A stretch of DNA of 64,000 nucleotides from Croceicoccus pelagius (GTDB lineage Bacteria > Pseudomonadota > Alphaproteobacteria > Sphingomonadales > Sphingomonadaceae): NCBI RefSeq assembly GCF_001661915.1, contig NZ_LYWY01000037.1, positions 62,001 to 126,000 of the forward strand, written 5' to 3'. Shown here piece by piece: positions 35,598 through 44,223 of the stretch. Below the pieces are notes generated by a model. That model had not been told where the DNA came from and did no database searches. It was given only the letters and a program-made list of their open reading frames with translations. The position numbers were made by a program, and so were the translations under genes. The first letter of the stretch is position 1, and every line of letters starts with the position of its first letter.

Positions 35598-36131
35598 TCA
35601 GATGCGTTTTGAAAGCCCGATGGCAACGCGGCAGCCGAGGCGTATCGCGCCCGACATCAGGCCATAGACCGGCGCGCGTTCGGCACCGGCATTTATCGCG
35701 GCGTCGTGATGCTCACGCTCGTCATCGCGGAATTCGGTGACCATGGCGGAAAGCTCGGGATCTTCCTCGCCCAGTTCTTCCAGCTGCTGGGTATAGTGGC
35801 GTTCGATCTCGGTCTCGATCGCGGCAGTGCAGGCCATTGCGGCTTCGGGCCCGATCAGCGCGGTTACGGCGCCAAGCGCAAAACCGGCCTTGTCCCAGAT
35901 CGGCTGAAGCAATGTGGGACGCACGCCGCGTTCCGCCATCAGGGCATCGAAACGCGCGCGGTGATCCGCTTCCTGCTGCGCCATCGCGGCAATTTCGCCC
36001 GCGCCCGGCGCACGGTCGCCCATGACGGCTAGCTGACCCGCATAGATGCGCGTTGCGCCATATTCACCGGCCTGGTCGACGCGGATCATCGATTCGATCC
36101 GCTGCTTCTTTTCCGCTTCGGTCATCGTCAT
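35598..36131 (-). CDS. coq7: Demethoxyubiquinone hydroxylase Coq7
   Basis: Coq7 adds the last hydroxyl of ubiquinone. The 177-residue protein is a ferritin-like di-iron enzyme in two repeats. Iron ligands appear in RVDQAGEYGATRIYAGQ, QQEADHRARFDAL, AIETEIERHYTQQ and FRDDEREHHDAAI. It replaces the flavin enzyme UbiF of E. coli, as usual in alphaproteobacteria. Its start overlaps the dsbB stop by four bases. Confidence 0.95.
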   Translation of the reverse strand: MTMTEAEKKQRIESMIRVDQAGEYGATRIYAGQLAVMGDRAPGAGEIAAMAQQEADHRARFDALMAERGVRPTLLQPIWDKAGFALGAVTALIGPEAAMACTAAIETEIERHYTQQLEELGEEDPELSAMVTEFRDDEREHHDAAINAGAERAPVYGLMSGAIRLGCRVAIGLSKRI

Positions 36132-36622
36132 GCCCTACCAACGCCCGACCGGCCCGTCCGTGCCGAGAGAACGAGGACGACGATAGCGCCAATACCCGAG
36201 ATCAGGAAGTTCCAGCCTGCGAGCGAGATGCCGAACAACGACCACTGCACTTCATCGCAGCGCACCGTGGGCGCGCCCATGATCGCGTCGAGCGCGCTCT
36301 GCCCCTCGGCGATTTCGAGCGAGGTGCACTGAGTGAACCCTTCCCACCAGCCATATTCGACACCCGCATGGAACGCGCCGATGAGGCCGGAGATCAGAAC
36401 GGCAATCGCAGCCAGACGCACCAGCCAAACCTTTGCGGCATCTCCCGGCACGACAAAAGCAAGCAATGCGATCGCAACGGCAGCGAAATGCGGCCAGCGC
36501 TGCCACCAGCACATCTCGCAAGGGTAAAGCCCGAAGCCGTATTGCGAGATATAGGCTCCCGCGAGAAGGGCTGCGGGGATAAGCAGCGCAAGCAGGCGCG
36601 CAAGTTTCAGGTCGGCGGTCAT
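36128..36622 (-). CDS. Disulfide bond formation protein B
   Basis: DsbB re-oxidises DsbA in the periplasm and gives electrons to ubiquinone. The 164-residue protein has four membrane helices. The first periplasmic pair is Cys35-Glu-Met-Cys38 (YPCEMCWWQRWPH) and the second pair appears in FTQCTSLEIAEGQ...VRCDEVQW. No dsbA is in the window. It lies between ctpA and coq7 in the same direction. Confidence 0.9.
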   Translation of the reverse strand: MTADLKLARLLALLIPAALLAGAYISQYGFGLYPCEMCWWQRWPHFAAVAIALLAFVVPGDAAKVWLVRLAAIAVLISGLIGAFHAGVEYGWWEGFTQCTSLEIAEGQSALDAIMGAPTVRCDEVQWSLFGISLAGWNFLISGIGAIVVLVLSARTGRSGVGRA

Positions 36623-36648
36623 TGTCGGTCCGGAAATATCAGATCAGA

Positions 36649-37989
36649 TCAGGGCTTGGCCGCACCGGTGTGCTTCTGCGCCAGCCGGGTATTGCGCAAG
36701 GTATCCAGCGCGTAGTGCATCTGGAAGTCCTTGATGCCCTGCTTCTCCAGCTCCTCTGCCGAAATCTGGAAACGCGGATCGTCGATCAGGTCCTTTTCCA
36801 GTTCCTGGTCCTCGACCTGAAGTTCGTTGATCAGGTGACCGCGGAGATCGGATTCGCGGATTGCACGTTCGGCGCGGGCGCGGGCATCGGGGTCGGACAG
36901 CTGCGGCACGGCGATATCCGGCTCGATCCCGCCTTCCTGAACCGATTTGCCCGACGGCGTGTAATACCGCGCCGTCGTCAGCTTCAGCGCGCTGTCGTTA
37001 GTGAGCGGAACCAGCGTCTGTACGCTGCCTTTGCCGAAACTGCGCTGCCCCATGACGAGCGCGCGGTGATGGTCCTGCAATGCGCCGGCCACGATTTCGG
37101 AGGCCGACGCCGAGCCTGAATCGATCAGAACGACCAGCGGGATGCCGCGCGCGATATCGCCGGTACGTGCGACGTAGCTTTCATTGTCGCGCGCGAAACG
37201 ACCGCGCTGCGACACGATCTGGCCCTTGTCGAGGAACAGGTCCGACATGGCGACTGCCTCATCCAGCAGACCGCCGGGGTTGGAGCGCAGGTCGATCACG
37301 ATGCCTTCGGGCATCTTGCCCAGCTTGGTACGAATTCCGTTCATCGCCCGCTCGACATCGCGGCCGACGTTGGCACTGAACGAGGAAACGGTGATCACGC
37401 CCATATTGCCATCGACTTCCCACTCGACGGGGGTCAATTCGATGATCGCGCGCGTAACGTTGACGTCGAACGGCTCTTCGCGGCCCGAGCGATAAATGGT
37501 GAGCTTGATGTCGGTGCCCGGACGCCCACGCATCTGATCGACCGCTTCGTCCAGCGTTCCGCCATAGATCAGCTTGCCGTTGAGGTGCGTGATGTAGTCG
37601 CCCGCCTTAATACCGGCAGTTTCGGCCGGGGTACCCTTGGTCGGGGCGATGACCTTGACCACGCCGTCTTCCATCGTGACCGAGAGGCCAAGGCCGCCGT
37701 AGTTGCCGTCGGTCTGGGTGCGCAAGCTCTCGAAAGCGGTTGCATCGAGATAGCCCGAATGCGGATCGAGGCTGGCCAGCATGCCGTCGATCGCGCCGCG
37801 CAGCAGCTTTTCATCATCGACCTGATCGACGTAATTCGCCTTCACCCGCTGGTAAATGACCATCAGCTTGCCGAATTCCGGAGCGCTGCGGGCATCGACG
37901 GCGGCAAGGCCGGCAGTCGTGGCGGGCAGCATGGCAAGTGCGGTCACGAGAGCCGCAGAGCGCAGGAACGGCGCGAGGCGAATGGCCAT
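36649..37989 (-). CDS. ctpA: Carboxy-terminal processing protease (S41, CtpA)
   Basis: This 446-residue periplasmic protease trims C-termini of envelope proteins. A signal peptide (MAIRLAPFLRSAALVTALAMLPATTAGLAA) is followed by a PDZ domain (GLGLSVTMEDGVVKVIAPTKGTPAETAGIKAGDYI). The S41 catalytic domain has IDLRSNPGGLLDEAV, the nucleophile in DSGSASASEIVAGAL, and the general-base lysine in RSFGKGSVQTL. It sits directly downstream of the EnvC-like gene, with about 100 bp between. ATG 37989 starts the signal. Confidence 0.94.
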   Translation of the reverse strand: MAIRLAPFLRSAALVTALAMLPATTAGLAAVDARSAPEFGKLMVIYQRVKANYVDQVDDEKLLRGAIDGMLASLDPHSGYLDATAFESLRTQTDGNYGGLGLSVTMEDGVVKVIAPTKGTPAETAGIKAGDYITHLNGKLIYGGTLDEAVDQMRGRPGTDIKLTIYRSGREEPFDVNVTRAIIELTPVEWEVDGNMGVITVSSFSANVGRDVERAMNGIRTKLGKMPEGIVIDLRSNPGGLLDEAVAMSDLFLDKGQIVSQRGRFARDNESYVARTGDIARGIPLVVLIDSGSASASEIVAGALQDHHRALVMGQRSFGKGSVQTLVPLTNDSALKLTTARYYTPSGKSVQEGGIEPDIAVPQLSDPDARARAERAIRESDLRGHLINELQVEDQELEKDLIDDPRFQISAEELEKQGIKDFQMHYALDTLRNTRLAQKHTGAAKP

Positions 37990-38096
37990 GGGTAACTTGA
38001 TCCTTTTTGTCGCGCGGCATGGGTGGCCGCCACGCATCACGAACAAATGTATAGCGCATGAAGGCTTAACGCCAGATGGCAGGTTTTCAGCGCGTT

Positions 38097-39230
38097 TCAG
38101 CGTGCCAGCAAGGGATGAATCGCCCGCCTTCCCTGCCGCAATTCGTAAAGGATGCGCGGCTCTGCATCGGGTGCGCTGCCGATAATTTCGCCGCGCCTGA
38201 CCTTGGTGCCGGTTTTGACGGCGGTGCGATCAAGACCTGCAAGCAGGCTGAGCTTGCCATCGGGATGGCGCAGGATGACGATCGTACCATAGCCGCGAAA
38301 CGGCCCGGCGAAGGCGACTTCGCCCGCCAGCGGCGCAACTATTGGCGCACCGCCGCGCGGCGCGATCGTCATGCCGCTGCTGCGCCCGCCTGCGGCGTCG
38401 CGTTCGCCGAAACCTGCAAGAATGTCCCCGCGAACCGGCAGGCGCGGGGCGTCGGGATCGGTCTTTGCAGCCGTGGTGGAGGCCAGCAGCGTGGGGGCCG
38501 GAAGCGCCGATAGCGCGGCAAGTGTGCGCTCGCCCTGCTGTTCCTCTGCGACAAGAGCGCCGATCGACCGGACCTGTGCGCCGCGCAAGGTTGCCTCGCG
38601 CCGTGCCTCGTTCGCGGCATCGACCAGCTTTTCGGCGGTCATCCGGTCCTCGACGCCCATCGCCTGAAGCTCTGCGCGCCTTTCGGTGAGGTCCGCCCTC
38701 GCCTGCTCGCCTTCTTCACGGGCGCGCCGCGCGGTTGCGGCAAGATCGCGTGCCTCGGCCAGATCGCCGCGCAGTTCCCTTGTGTGCGCCGCGATCTGCG
38801 GCTGCATGCCCGCAACCATCGATCGCATCCGCACAAAATCGCGGGTCGAGGACGGGCGCATCACCAGAAGCAGTGCGGGGCGCTGCGCCAGCCGCTGAAG
38901 CCCGGCCATCATGCGGGACAGTGGCGCACGCTTGTTCGCGAGTTCGTCGCGCAGCACGGCAAGACGGTTTTCCGAAGCCTCCGCGCGCAGTTGCGCGGCC
39001 TCCAGCCGGTTCTGCGTCTCGGCCACTTCGGCGGATAGCGCCCTCGCCCGTGCTTCCGACTTCAGCGCGCGATCCTCGATCAGGCGCGCCTGATCGGCAA
39101 ATTCCGCCGCCTTGCGCTGTGCTTCCGCCCTTGCCGCCTCGACTTCACGAAGCCGGTCTTCCGCGCTCGTCACCGCGCCAGCGGCAGCGGGCAGCAGGGC
39201 AAGCGTCAGGATGGCAAAGCGCAGGCGCAT
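38097..39230 (-). CDS. EnvC-like murein hydrolase activator with degenerate LytM domain
   Basis: The 377-residue secreted protein has a signal peptide (MRLRFAILTLALLPAAAGA), a long coiled coil (about 25-220), and an M23/LytM fold. The zinc ligands are lost: the HxxxD position reads SSGMTIA and the HxH position reads RILYELR. Degenerate LytM proteins with coiled coils (EnvC) do not cut peptidoglycan but activate amidases at the division site. It is next to ctpA and rlmH in one leftward series. Confidence 0.88.
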   Translation of the reverse strand: MRLRFAILTLALLPAAAGAVTSAEDRLREVEAARAEAQRKAAEFADQARLIEDRALKSEARARALSAEVAETQNRLEAAQLRAEASENRLAVLRDELANKRAPLSRMMAGLQRLAQRPALLLVMRPSSTRDFVRMRSMVAGMQPQIAAHTRELRGDLAEARDLAATARRAREEGEQARADLTERRAELQAMGVEDRMTAEKLVDAANEARREATLRGAQVRSIGALVAEEQQGERTLAALSALPAPTLLASTTAAKTDPDAPRLPVRGDILAGFGERDAAGGRSSGMTIAPRGGAPIVAPLAGEVAFAGPFRGYGTIVILRHPDGKLSLLAGLDRTAVKTGTKVRRGEIIGSAPDAEPRILYELRQGRRAIHPLLAR

Positions 39231-39653
39231 CTACCCGGCCCGGTGATAGGGGTGACCGGCCAGAATGCTGGTCGCCCGCCAAAGCTGTTCGGCCAGCATC
39301 GCACGCACCATCAGGTGCGGCCAAGTCATCGGGCCGAAACCCAACAGCACGTCTGCCTCTTCGCGCGCGGCATCGCCGTGCCCGTCGGCAGCGCCGATCA
39401 AAAACCGCGCCTCGCGCACGCCATCGTCGCGCCAGCGTTCCAGCAATTTGGCGAAATCTTCGGACGACATCTGCTTGCCCCGCTCATCCAGCAGGACCTG
39501 TTTCGCAGGCGTCAGTGAAGCGGGTACCGTGCCGCCGGTGTCGGGCAGCTCGGTCCACTTCATCGGCCAGGTCACGCGCTTGGCATAGCGCTGAACCAGC
39601 TCGGCCTCTGCCGAGCGGCCGATCTTTCCGCGAGCGATGACGTGCAGGCGCAT
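39231..39653 (-). CDS. rlmH: 23S rRNA (pseudouridine1915-N3)-methyltransferase RlmH
   Basis: RlmH is a small SPOUT-fold methyltransferase that modifies helix 69 of 23S rRNA on the 70S ribosome. The 140-residue product fits the usual ~155. It starts MRLHVIARGKI and shows FLIGAADGHG (the family usually has FxIGGxxG) and the C-terminal RAMLAEQLWRATSILAGHPYHR. It overlaps neither neighbour but abuts the envC-like start directly, and follows rsfS. Confidence 0.95.
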   Translation of the reverse strand: MRLHVIARGKIGRSAEAELVQRYAKRVTWPMKWTELPDTGGTVPASLTPAKQVLLDERGKQMSSEDFAKLLERWRDDGVREARFLIGAADGHGDAAREEADVLLGFGPMTWPHLMVRAMLAEQLWRATSILAGHPYHRAG

Positions 39654-39739
39654 GAGGGCCTGTTACACCGCTCGCACAATTCGCGTCCAGCGCCCCGGCC
39701 GGTTATCCCGGCTGCGGAGGACAGGATCCGCGGTTCAGC

Positions 39740-40150
39740 TCAGGCGTTGCCGCCCTCGCCAAAACCCCACATGCGTTCCAGGTTGTAGAACGTACGCACT
39801 TCGGGGCGGAAGATGTGGACGAGCACGTCGCCCGCGTCGATCAGCACCCAGTCGGCGGCCGGAAGGCCTTCGATGCGTACCGATCCGAAACCGCCAGCCT
39901 TCACCCGCTCGGCAAGTTTCTGCGCGATCGCGGCAACCTGACGGCTGGAGCGGCCACTCGCGATGACCATCTGGTCCGCGATCGAGCTTTTGCCGGCAAG
40001 GTCGATGGAGACGATTTCCTGCGCCTGGTCGTCGTCAAGCGACTGGAGGACCAGTTCGTGCAGGGAACCCGGTTCGGCATCGATGTCGGCAATGCCCGAT
40101 CCGGGGGTGTTGAAGCCGGTCTGCTCCGGCATGGCTTGGGCCTGGTTCAT
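39740..40150 (-). CDS. rsfS: Ribosome silencing factor RsfS
   Basis: RsfS binds L14 on the 50S subunit and blocks subunit joining during starvation. The 136-residue protein contains the DUF143 core: LDDDQAQEIVSIDLAGKSSIADQMVIASGRSSRQVAAIAQKL then GLPAADWVLIDAGDVLVHIFRPEVRTFYNLERMW. An N-terminal extension of ~25 residues is weakly conserved. It lies in the usual nadD-rsfS-rlmH series. Confidence 0.95.
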   Translation of the reverse strand: MNQAQAMPEQTGFNTPGSGIADIDAEPGSLHELVLQSLDDDQAQEIVSIDLAGKSSIADQMVIASGRSSRQVAAIAQKLAERVKAGGFGSVRIEGLPAADWVLIDAGDVLVHIFRPEVRTFYNLERMWGFGEGGNA

Positions 40151-40273
40151 GGGTGTTATGTAGGCTCCTCGTCTTCGCCCTTCAATTCCCCGCGGCGCAA
40201 ACCGCCGGGTGCCTGCACCATGCAGGCGTTATGCAACCGAACTGTGATGAAACGGACACGGGTGTCGCGGCGA

Positions 40274-40936
40274 TCAAGCCAGGTCCCCATGCGTCGGCCC
40301 CGATAGAACCTTCCGCGTGACCGCATCGCGCGGTCTTGAAGCAGAAAAGGCCCCTGCCCAATCGGGCATAGCATTGCGCCGGGCGGTGGCCGAGCGCGGA
40401 TCGGGATCGAATGCCAGGAACACCAGTGCCGGTGCGCTCCAACTTCCCCGGTTGCGTAATCCGGACAAAGGCACCCGGAAGCGCCTTAGCCAGGCCGTGG
40501 CAGGGCTTGTCACGGCATGGGCATCATATCCCGGACGAGCGATCACCGCAATCGGCATGGTTCGCGCTATCCGCCGCCAATCCTTCCAGCGGTGGAACTG
40601 GGCCAGATTGTCGGACCCCATCAGCCAGATGAAACGCCTATGCGGATAACGCCTTACGATGGCCTGAAGCGTATCGGCGGTGAACACCGTTCCGAGCTCC
40701 CGCTCGATCGCGGTCACGCGGATCGGGGCGCGGCGGGCCTGCTTGCGGGCCGACGCGACCCGCGCGTTCAATGGCGCCATGCCCTTCTTGGGCTTCAGCG
40801 GATTACCCGGCGAGACCAGCCACCAGACCTCGTCCAGTGCCAGCGCATCTTTCGCGAATAGCGTGATTCGCCGGTGCCCACCGTGGGCGGGATTGAAGCT
40901 CCCGCCCAAGAGGCCGGTATAGATCGGCGCGCTCAA
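40274..40936 (-). CDS. nadD: Nicotinate-nucleotide adenylyltransferase
   Basis: NadD joins ATP and nicotinate mononucleotide to form deamido-NAD. The 220-residue protein has the nucleotidyltransferase motif GLLGGSFNPAHGGHRRIT at its N-terminus, WWLVSPGNPLK, and FIWLMGSDNLAQFHRWKDW. The ISSTxxR motif is altered to DPRSATARR, common in alphaproteobacteria. It begins 18 bp after the proA stop. Confidence 0.94.
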   Translation of the reverse strand: MSAPIYTGLLGGSFNPAHGGHRRITLFAKDALALDEVWWLVSPGNPLKPKKGMAPLNARVASARKQARRAPIRVTAIERELGTVFTADTLQAIVRRYPHRRFIWLMGSDNLAQFHRWKDWRRIARTMPIAVIARPGYDAHAVTSPATAWLRRFRVPLSGLRNRGSWSAPALVFLAFDPDPRSATARRNAMPDWAGAFSASRPRDAVTRKVLSGPTHGDLA

Positions 40937-40954
40937 CCGCAGGACCTCGACAAG

Positions 40955-42244
40955 TTACGGACGAGTCTGACCCGTTCCGCGCACCTGCCACTTGTAAGTG
41001 GTCAGCCCTTCGAGAGCGACCGGGCCGCGCGCGTGAATGCGCCCCGTGGCAATGCCGATTTCTGCGCCAAGACCGAATTCGCCGCCATCGGCGAACTGGC
41101 TGGAGGCATTGGCCATGACAATCGCCGAATCGACCGAATTGAGGAAAGTCTGCTCGGCCTCGGCATCAGACGTCACAATCACGTCGGTATGGCCCGAGGA
41201 ATGTTCGGCAATGTGCGACAACGCGGCATCAATGCCGTCGACGACCGCGACCGAGGCCACGGCTTCGAGATATTCGGTATCCCAGTCCTCGTCCGTCGCG
41301 GGCAGCACCCGCTTGTCAAGCGACTGCGCCCGGCCATCGCCGCGCAGTTCGCAGCCCGCGTCGAGCAGCTTGCCGACAAGTGCCGACGCCTCAGGGTACG
41401 AAGCGTCGACCAGTAGCGTTTCCATCGCGCCGCAAATGCCGGTGCGGCGCATCTTGGCGTTTACCGCGACTTGCTCGGCCATGTCCTTGTCGGCGGCCGA
41501 GTGGATGTAGGTGTGGCAAATGCCGTCGAGGTGGGCGAGCACCGGCACGCGGGCCTCGTCCTGCACGCGGGCGACCAGCGACTTGCCGCCGCGCGGGACG
41601 ATCATGTCGACCGCGCCGGTTGCGCGCAGCAGGGCGCCGACAGCGGCGCGATCCTGGGTCGGAACCAGCTGGACCGCCTTCTCGGGGATTCCGCCCTCGG
41701 CCAGACCCTTCGACAGAGCGGCGAGGATGGCGTGGTTCGAATGCACGGCCTCGCTACCACCGCGCAGGATCGCGGCATTGCCGGCGCGCACGCACAGGAC
41801 GGCGGCATCGGCAGTCACGTTCGGGCGGCTTTCGTAGATGATGCCGATGACACCTATCGGCACGCGCACGCGCGATAGCTTGAGGCCATTGGGACGCTCG
41901 CTGGAATCGATGACTTCACCGACGGGGTCGGAAAGGTCAGCGACCTGGTCGACGGCATCGGCAATGCCGGAAAGGCGCGCTTCGTCGAGACGGAGTCGGT
42001 CGAGCATCGCGCCCGAGAGCCCGCGTTCCTCACCGGCTGCAACGTCCTTGGCGTTTTCTGCAAGAATCTTCGGGGCAGCATCGCGCAGCGCCTGTGCGGC
42101 GAGGTGAAGCGCCGTCGCCTTGTCGGCATCGCTCATCTGCGCAAGCTTGCGCTGGGCCGTGCGGGCATCGGCGGCAAGGCCGGCGATTAGCGTCTCGACA
42201 TCGGTTTCGGTTTTCTCGGGGGCGAGTTCGGTCTGTGTGTTCAT
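40955..42244 (-). CDS. proA: Gamma-glutamyl phosphate reductase
   Basis: ProA reduces gamma-glutamyl phosphate to glutamate semialdehyde in proline synthesis. The 429-residue aldehyde-dehydrogenase-fold enzyme has PIGVIGIIYESRPNVTADAA, the catalytic cysteine in RRTGICGAMETLLVD, and the closing FGLGAEIGIATGRIHARGPVALEGLTTYKW. It is the first gene of the leftward proA-nadD-rsfS-rlmH-envC-ctpA series. No proB is nearby. Its start lacks a Shine-Dalgarno and lies only nine bases from a -10-like box. Confidence 0.95.
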   Translation of the reverse strand: MNTQTELAPEKTETDVETLIAGLAADARTAQRKLAQMSDADKATALHLAAQALRDAAPKILAENAKDVAAGEERGLSGAMLDRLRLDEARLSGIADAVDQVADLSDPVGEVIDSSERPNGLKLSRVRVPIGVIGIIYESRPNVTADAAVLCVRAGNAAILRGGSEAVHSNHAILAALSKGLAEGGIPEKAVQLVPTQDRAAVGALLRATGAVDMIVPRGGKSLVARVQDEARVPVLAHLDGICHTYIHSAADKDMAEQVAVNAKMRRTGICGAMETLLVDASYPEASALVGKLLDAGCELRGDGRAQSLDKRVLPATDEDWDTEYLEAVASVAVVDGIDAALSHIAEHSSGHTDVIVTSDAEAEQTFLNSVDSAIVMANASSQFADGGEFGLGAEIGIATGRIHARGPVALEGLTTYKWQVRGTGQTRP

Positions 42245-42605
42245 ATAGGCGCGCCTATCATCTTTGGGGGCGTTCTGTCAGGGATTTTCCCGCAAGAGCG
42301 GCGGGTTTTGCGGGCTCATCAACGCAACGGCACAGGCCTGCGGACGTTCCGGCATGCGCCAGCGAATCTACTGACACCCCTGTCAGCGCCACTGGCGCGA
42401 TGCGACGAAACGCCTTAAATCTAAGAGCGTTCCCGAGGGCCTGTGAATTTATGCACGGTAACGGCTCGGCTCGTCCCGTTGGGCCAACGGTTCATCTGAA
42501 AGTCAGATTCGGGAACTCGACGTTAACCTTGGCCCTGTTAGCCCTTTCGTCGACGGGAAAGTTTCGCACCCCCAGCGGAACTGCAAGGGACTATGGGGTC
42601 TAACT
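42245..42605. other. Divergent intergenic region between proA and the M23 peptidase
   Basis: No gene is supported in these 361 bp. It contains the proA promoter candidate and the ATAGGCGCGCCTAT palindrome on the left. A GANTC site (GATTC) lies near 42507 and a CtrA-like half-site CGTTAACC near 42520. No clear promoter hexamers for the M23 gene stand out. GGGG eight bases before the GTG at 42606 could serve as ribosome site. Confidence 0.5.
42254..42281 (-). promoter_or_regulatory. proA promoter candidate with almost no leader
   Basis: On the minus strand CTGACA (42281-42276) and GATAGG (42259-42254) are 16 bases apart, with nine bases from the -10-like box to the ATG. The sequence GATAGGCGCGCC directly before the start closely resembles TATAGGCGCGCG before pyrD. 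A 14-bp perfect palindrome ATAGGCGCGCCTAT (42245-42258) overlaps the box. Confidence 0.35.
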
Positions 42606-43781
42606 GTGACACAGGTTGTCAGCGGGCTTGCCACCCGCCTGCAGAACTGGTTTCCGGATCGCGAATTCATCATGCGTTCGCAAGGTCAGGTGCGGTTCGT
42701 CCGCATCAGCGGGAAATTCCAGAAGCGCTGCGCCGCCGCCATCGCGGCTCTCACGGTCGTATGGACCGGAACGATGGCCACTGCCCTCGTGAACGAGTGG
42801 CTGACGCACCAGGACGCTGTCGAGCTTGCCAGCCGCGAAGCCAAGGTCGCCACGGCCGAAAGCCGCGTTGCCGCCTATCGCGAGGACATCGACGCGGTGG
42901 CCGACGACCTGGTCCGCCGTCAGGACTTCATCGACGACATGGTCGAAAGCCACCTAGGCCAGCTTCCCACCAACGGCGTTGCCGGCGTGCAGGACAGCAC
43001 CGACCAAACGCAAGCCACGATCGAAAAGGTCAGCGCCGCCCTGCCCGAGGCTTCGGCCCTCGCCCATCTTGAAGCGCGCCAGCTCGCCTTCGTCGAAGGT
43101 CTCACTCGCCTTGCCGACACGCGTGCAGAGCAGGCCGCCAGCGAAATCCGCCGCCTCGGCCTCGACCCCAAGGCGATCGTGCGCACCGCCGAACCGGTTG
43201 CCATGGGTGGCCCGTTCGAAGCTTTCAGCAGTGGCGATAAGGGCCTGGACCCTCGTTTCGAAAAGCTGGGTCTCTCGCTCGCGCGGATGAGCGCGCTTGA
43301 ACGCGGCCTCGAAGGTATTCCGAACGTGCTTCCGGCGGCCAAAGACATGATCTCCTCGCCATTCGGCTATCGCCGTGACCCGTTCAACGGACACGCAGCG
43401 ATGCACAAGGGCCTCGATTTCCGCGGTCCGGTGGGCACGCCGATCCACGCCGCTGCCAAGGGCAAGGTCAGCTACGTCGGCTGGAAGGGCGGATACGGCA
43501 AAGTCGTGGAAATCCGCCACGGCAACGGCATGATGACCCGCTATGCCCACATGTCGAAGTTTGACGCCAAGGTCGGCGAAGCGGTAAAGGCCGGCGACAT
43601 CATCGGCCGTATCGGATCGACCGGCCGTTCGACGGGTCCGCACCTCCACTTTGAAGTGCGCATCAACAATCGCGCGGTCAATCCGCGTCCCATTCTCGAA
43701 AAGGGCGCGAGCCTTTCCGGAGCGAAACGTGTTCTCGAAGCAAAGCAAAGTGGCGGAGCAGCGCCCGCAAAGAACGGTTAA
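42606..43781 (+). CDS. M23 family peptidoglycan endopeptidase, membrane anchored
   Basis: This zinc peptidase (391 residues) cuts peptide cross-links of murein. An N-terminal tail is followed by one membrane anchor (RCAAAIAALTVVWTGTMATALV), a coiled coil (about 75-115), and a complete LytM domain. The zinc site is His267 with Asp in MHKGLDFRGPVGTPI, and the catalytic HxH is His346-Leu-His348 (HLHFEVR). The start is GTG 42606. A bactofilin gene begins inside its 3' end; the pairing of bactofilins with M23 peptidases is a known cell-shape module. Confidence 0.92.
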   Translation: MTQVVSGLATRLQNWFPDREFIMRSQGQVRFVRISGKFQKRCAAAIAALTVVWTGTMATALVNEWLTHQDAVELASREAKVATAESRVAAYREDIDAVADDLVRRQDFIDDMVESHLGQLPTNGVAGVQDSTDQTQATIEKVSAALPEASALAHLEARQLAFVEGLTRLADTRAEQAASEIRRLGLDPKAIVRTAEPVAMGGPFEAFSSGDKGLDPRFEKLGLSLARMSALERGLEGIPNVLPAAKDMISSPFGYRRDPFNGHAAMHKGLDFRGPVGTPIHAAAKGKVSYVGWKGGYGKVVEIRHGNGMMTRYAHMSKFDAKVGEAVKAGDIIGRIGSTGRSTGPHLHFEVRINNRAVNPRPILEKGASLSGAKRVLEAKQSGGAAPAKNG

Positions 43782-44163
43782 TCACGTGGCCAGCAACAGC
43801 TCGACTTTCTCGGTTTTCGGACCGGACATCAAGATCAAGGGCGACATCAACGCCACCGACGACCTGCACATCGATGGCAGCATCGACGGCGACATCACTT
43901 GCGGCACGCTCGTCCAGGGTGAGCAGAGCGTGATCAACGGTGCGATCGAGGCGGATTCGGCTCGCCTGGCCGGCACGGTCGACGGCTCGATCAACGCCAA
44001 GACGCTGGTCATCCTGCGCAGCGCGAAGATCACCGGCGACGTTTTCTACGACACGCTGACGATCGAACAGGGCGCCGCCGTCGAAGGCAAATTCGCGCAG
44101 CGTCCGGCCAAGGGCGCGGCCGCTTCGAAAAGCGACGAGCCCGTCCTCAGCCTCGCAAACTGA
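43729..44163 (+). CDS. Bactofilin
   Basis: Bactofilins form non-nucleotide-dependent beta-helical filaments that place cell-wall enzymes. The 144-residue product has the repeating DUF583 core from TFSVFGPDIKIKGDINATDDLHIDGSIDGDI to TIEQGAAVEGKFAQ, with flexible ends. The start GTG 43729 is chosen because GGAG (43719-43722) lies exactly six bases before it and because the product then begins MFSKQSK, the usual FSK start of the family. This overlaps the M23 gene by 53 bases. GTG 43786 would be a non-overlapping but unsupported start. Confidence 0.9.
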   Translation: MFSKQSKVAEQRPQRTVNHVASNSSTFSVFGPDIKIKGDINATDDLHIDGSIDGDITCGTLVQGEQSVINGAIEADSARLAGTVDGSINAKTLVILRSAKITGDVFYDTLTIEQGAAVEGKFAQRPAKGAAASKSDEPVLSLAN

Positions 44164-44175
44164 TCTGACGTATTG

Positions 44176-44223
44176 AAAAGGTGGCGCGAACCGGGGCTCA
44201 GGCCGCCGGTTCCGCCACCTTTT
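44176..44223. terminator. Bidirectional terminator between bactofilin and acyl-CoA ligase
   Basis: AAAAGGTGGCGCGAACCGG (44176-44194) pairs with CCGGTTCCGCCACCTTTT (44206-44223), an 18-bp stem with one bulged base. A-run and T-run flanks serve both convergent genes. The right arm encodes the last codons of the ligase. Confidence 0.85.

Noticed and set aside
38097-39230. Active M23 peptidase
   Set aside because: The fold is present but the zinc-binding His/Asp and the HxH motif are replaced, so it was called an EnvC-like activator.
42245-42258. ATAGGCGCGCCTAT palindrome as a recombination site
   Set aside because: It overlaps the probable proA -10 region, no recombinase is near, and G+C-rich palindromes of this size occur by chance.
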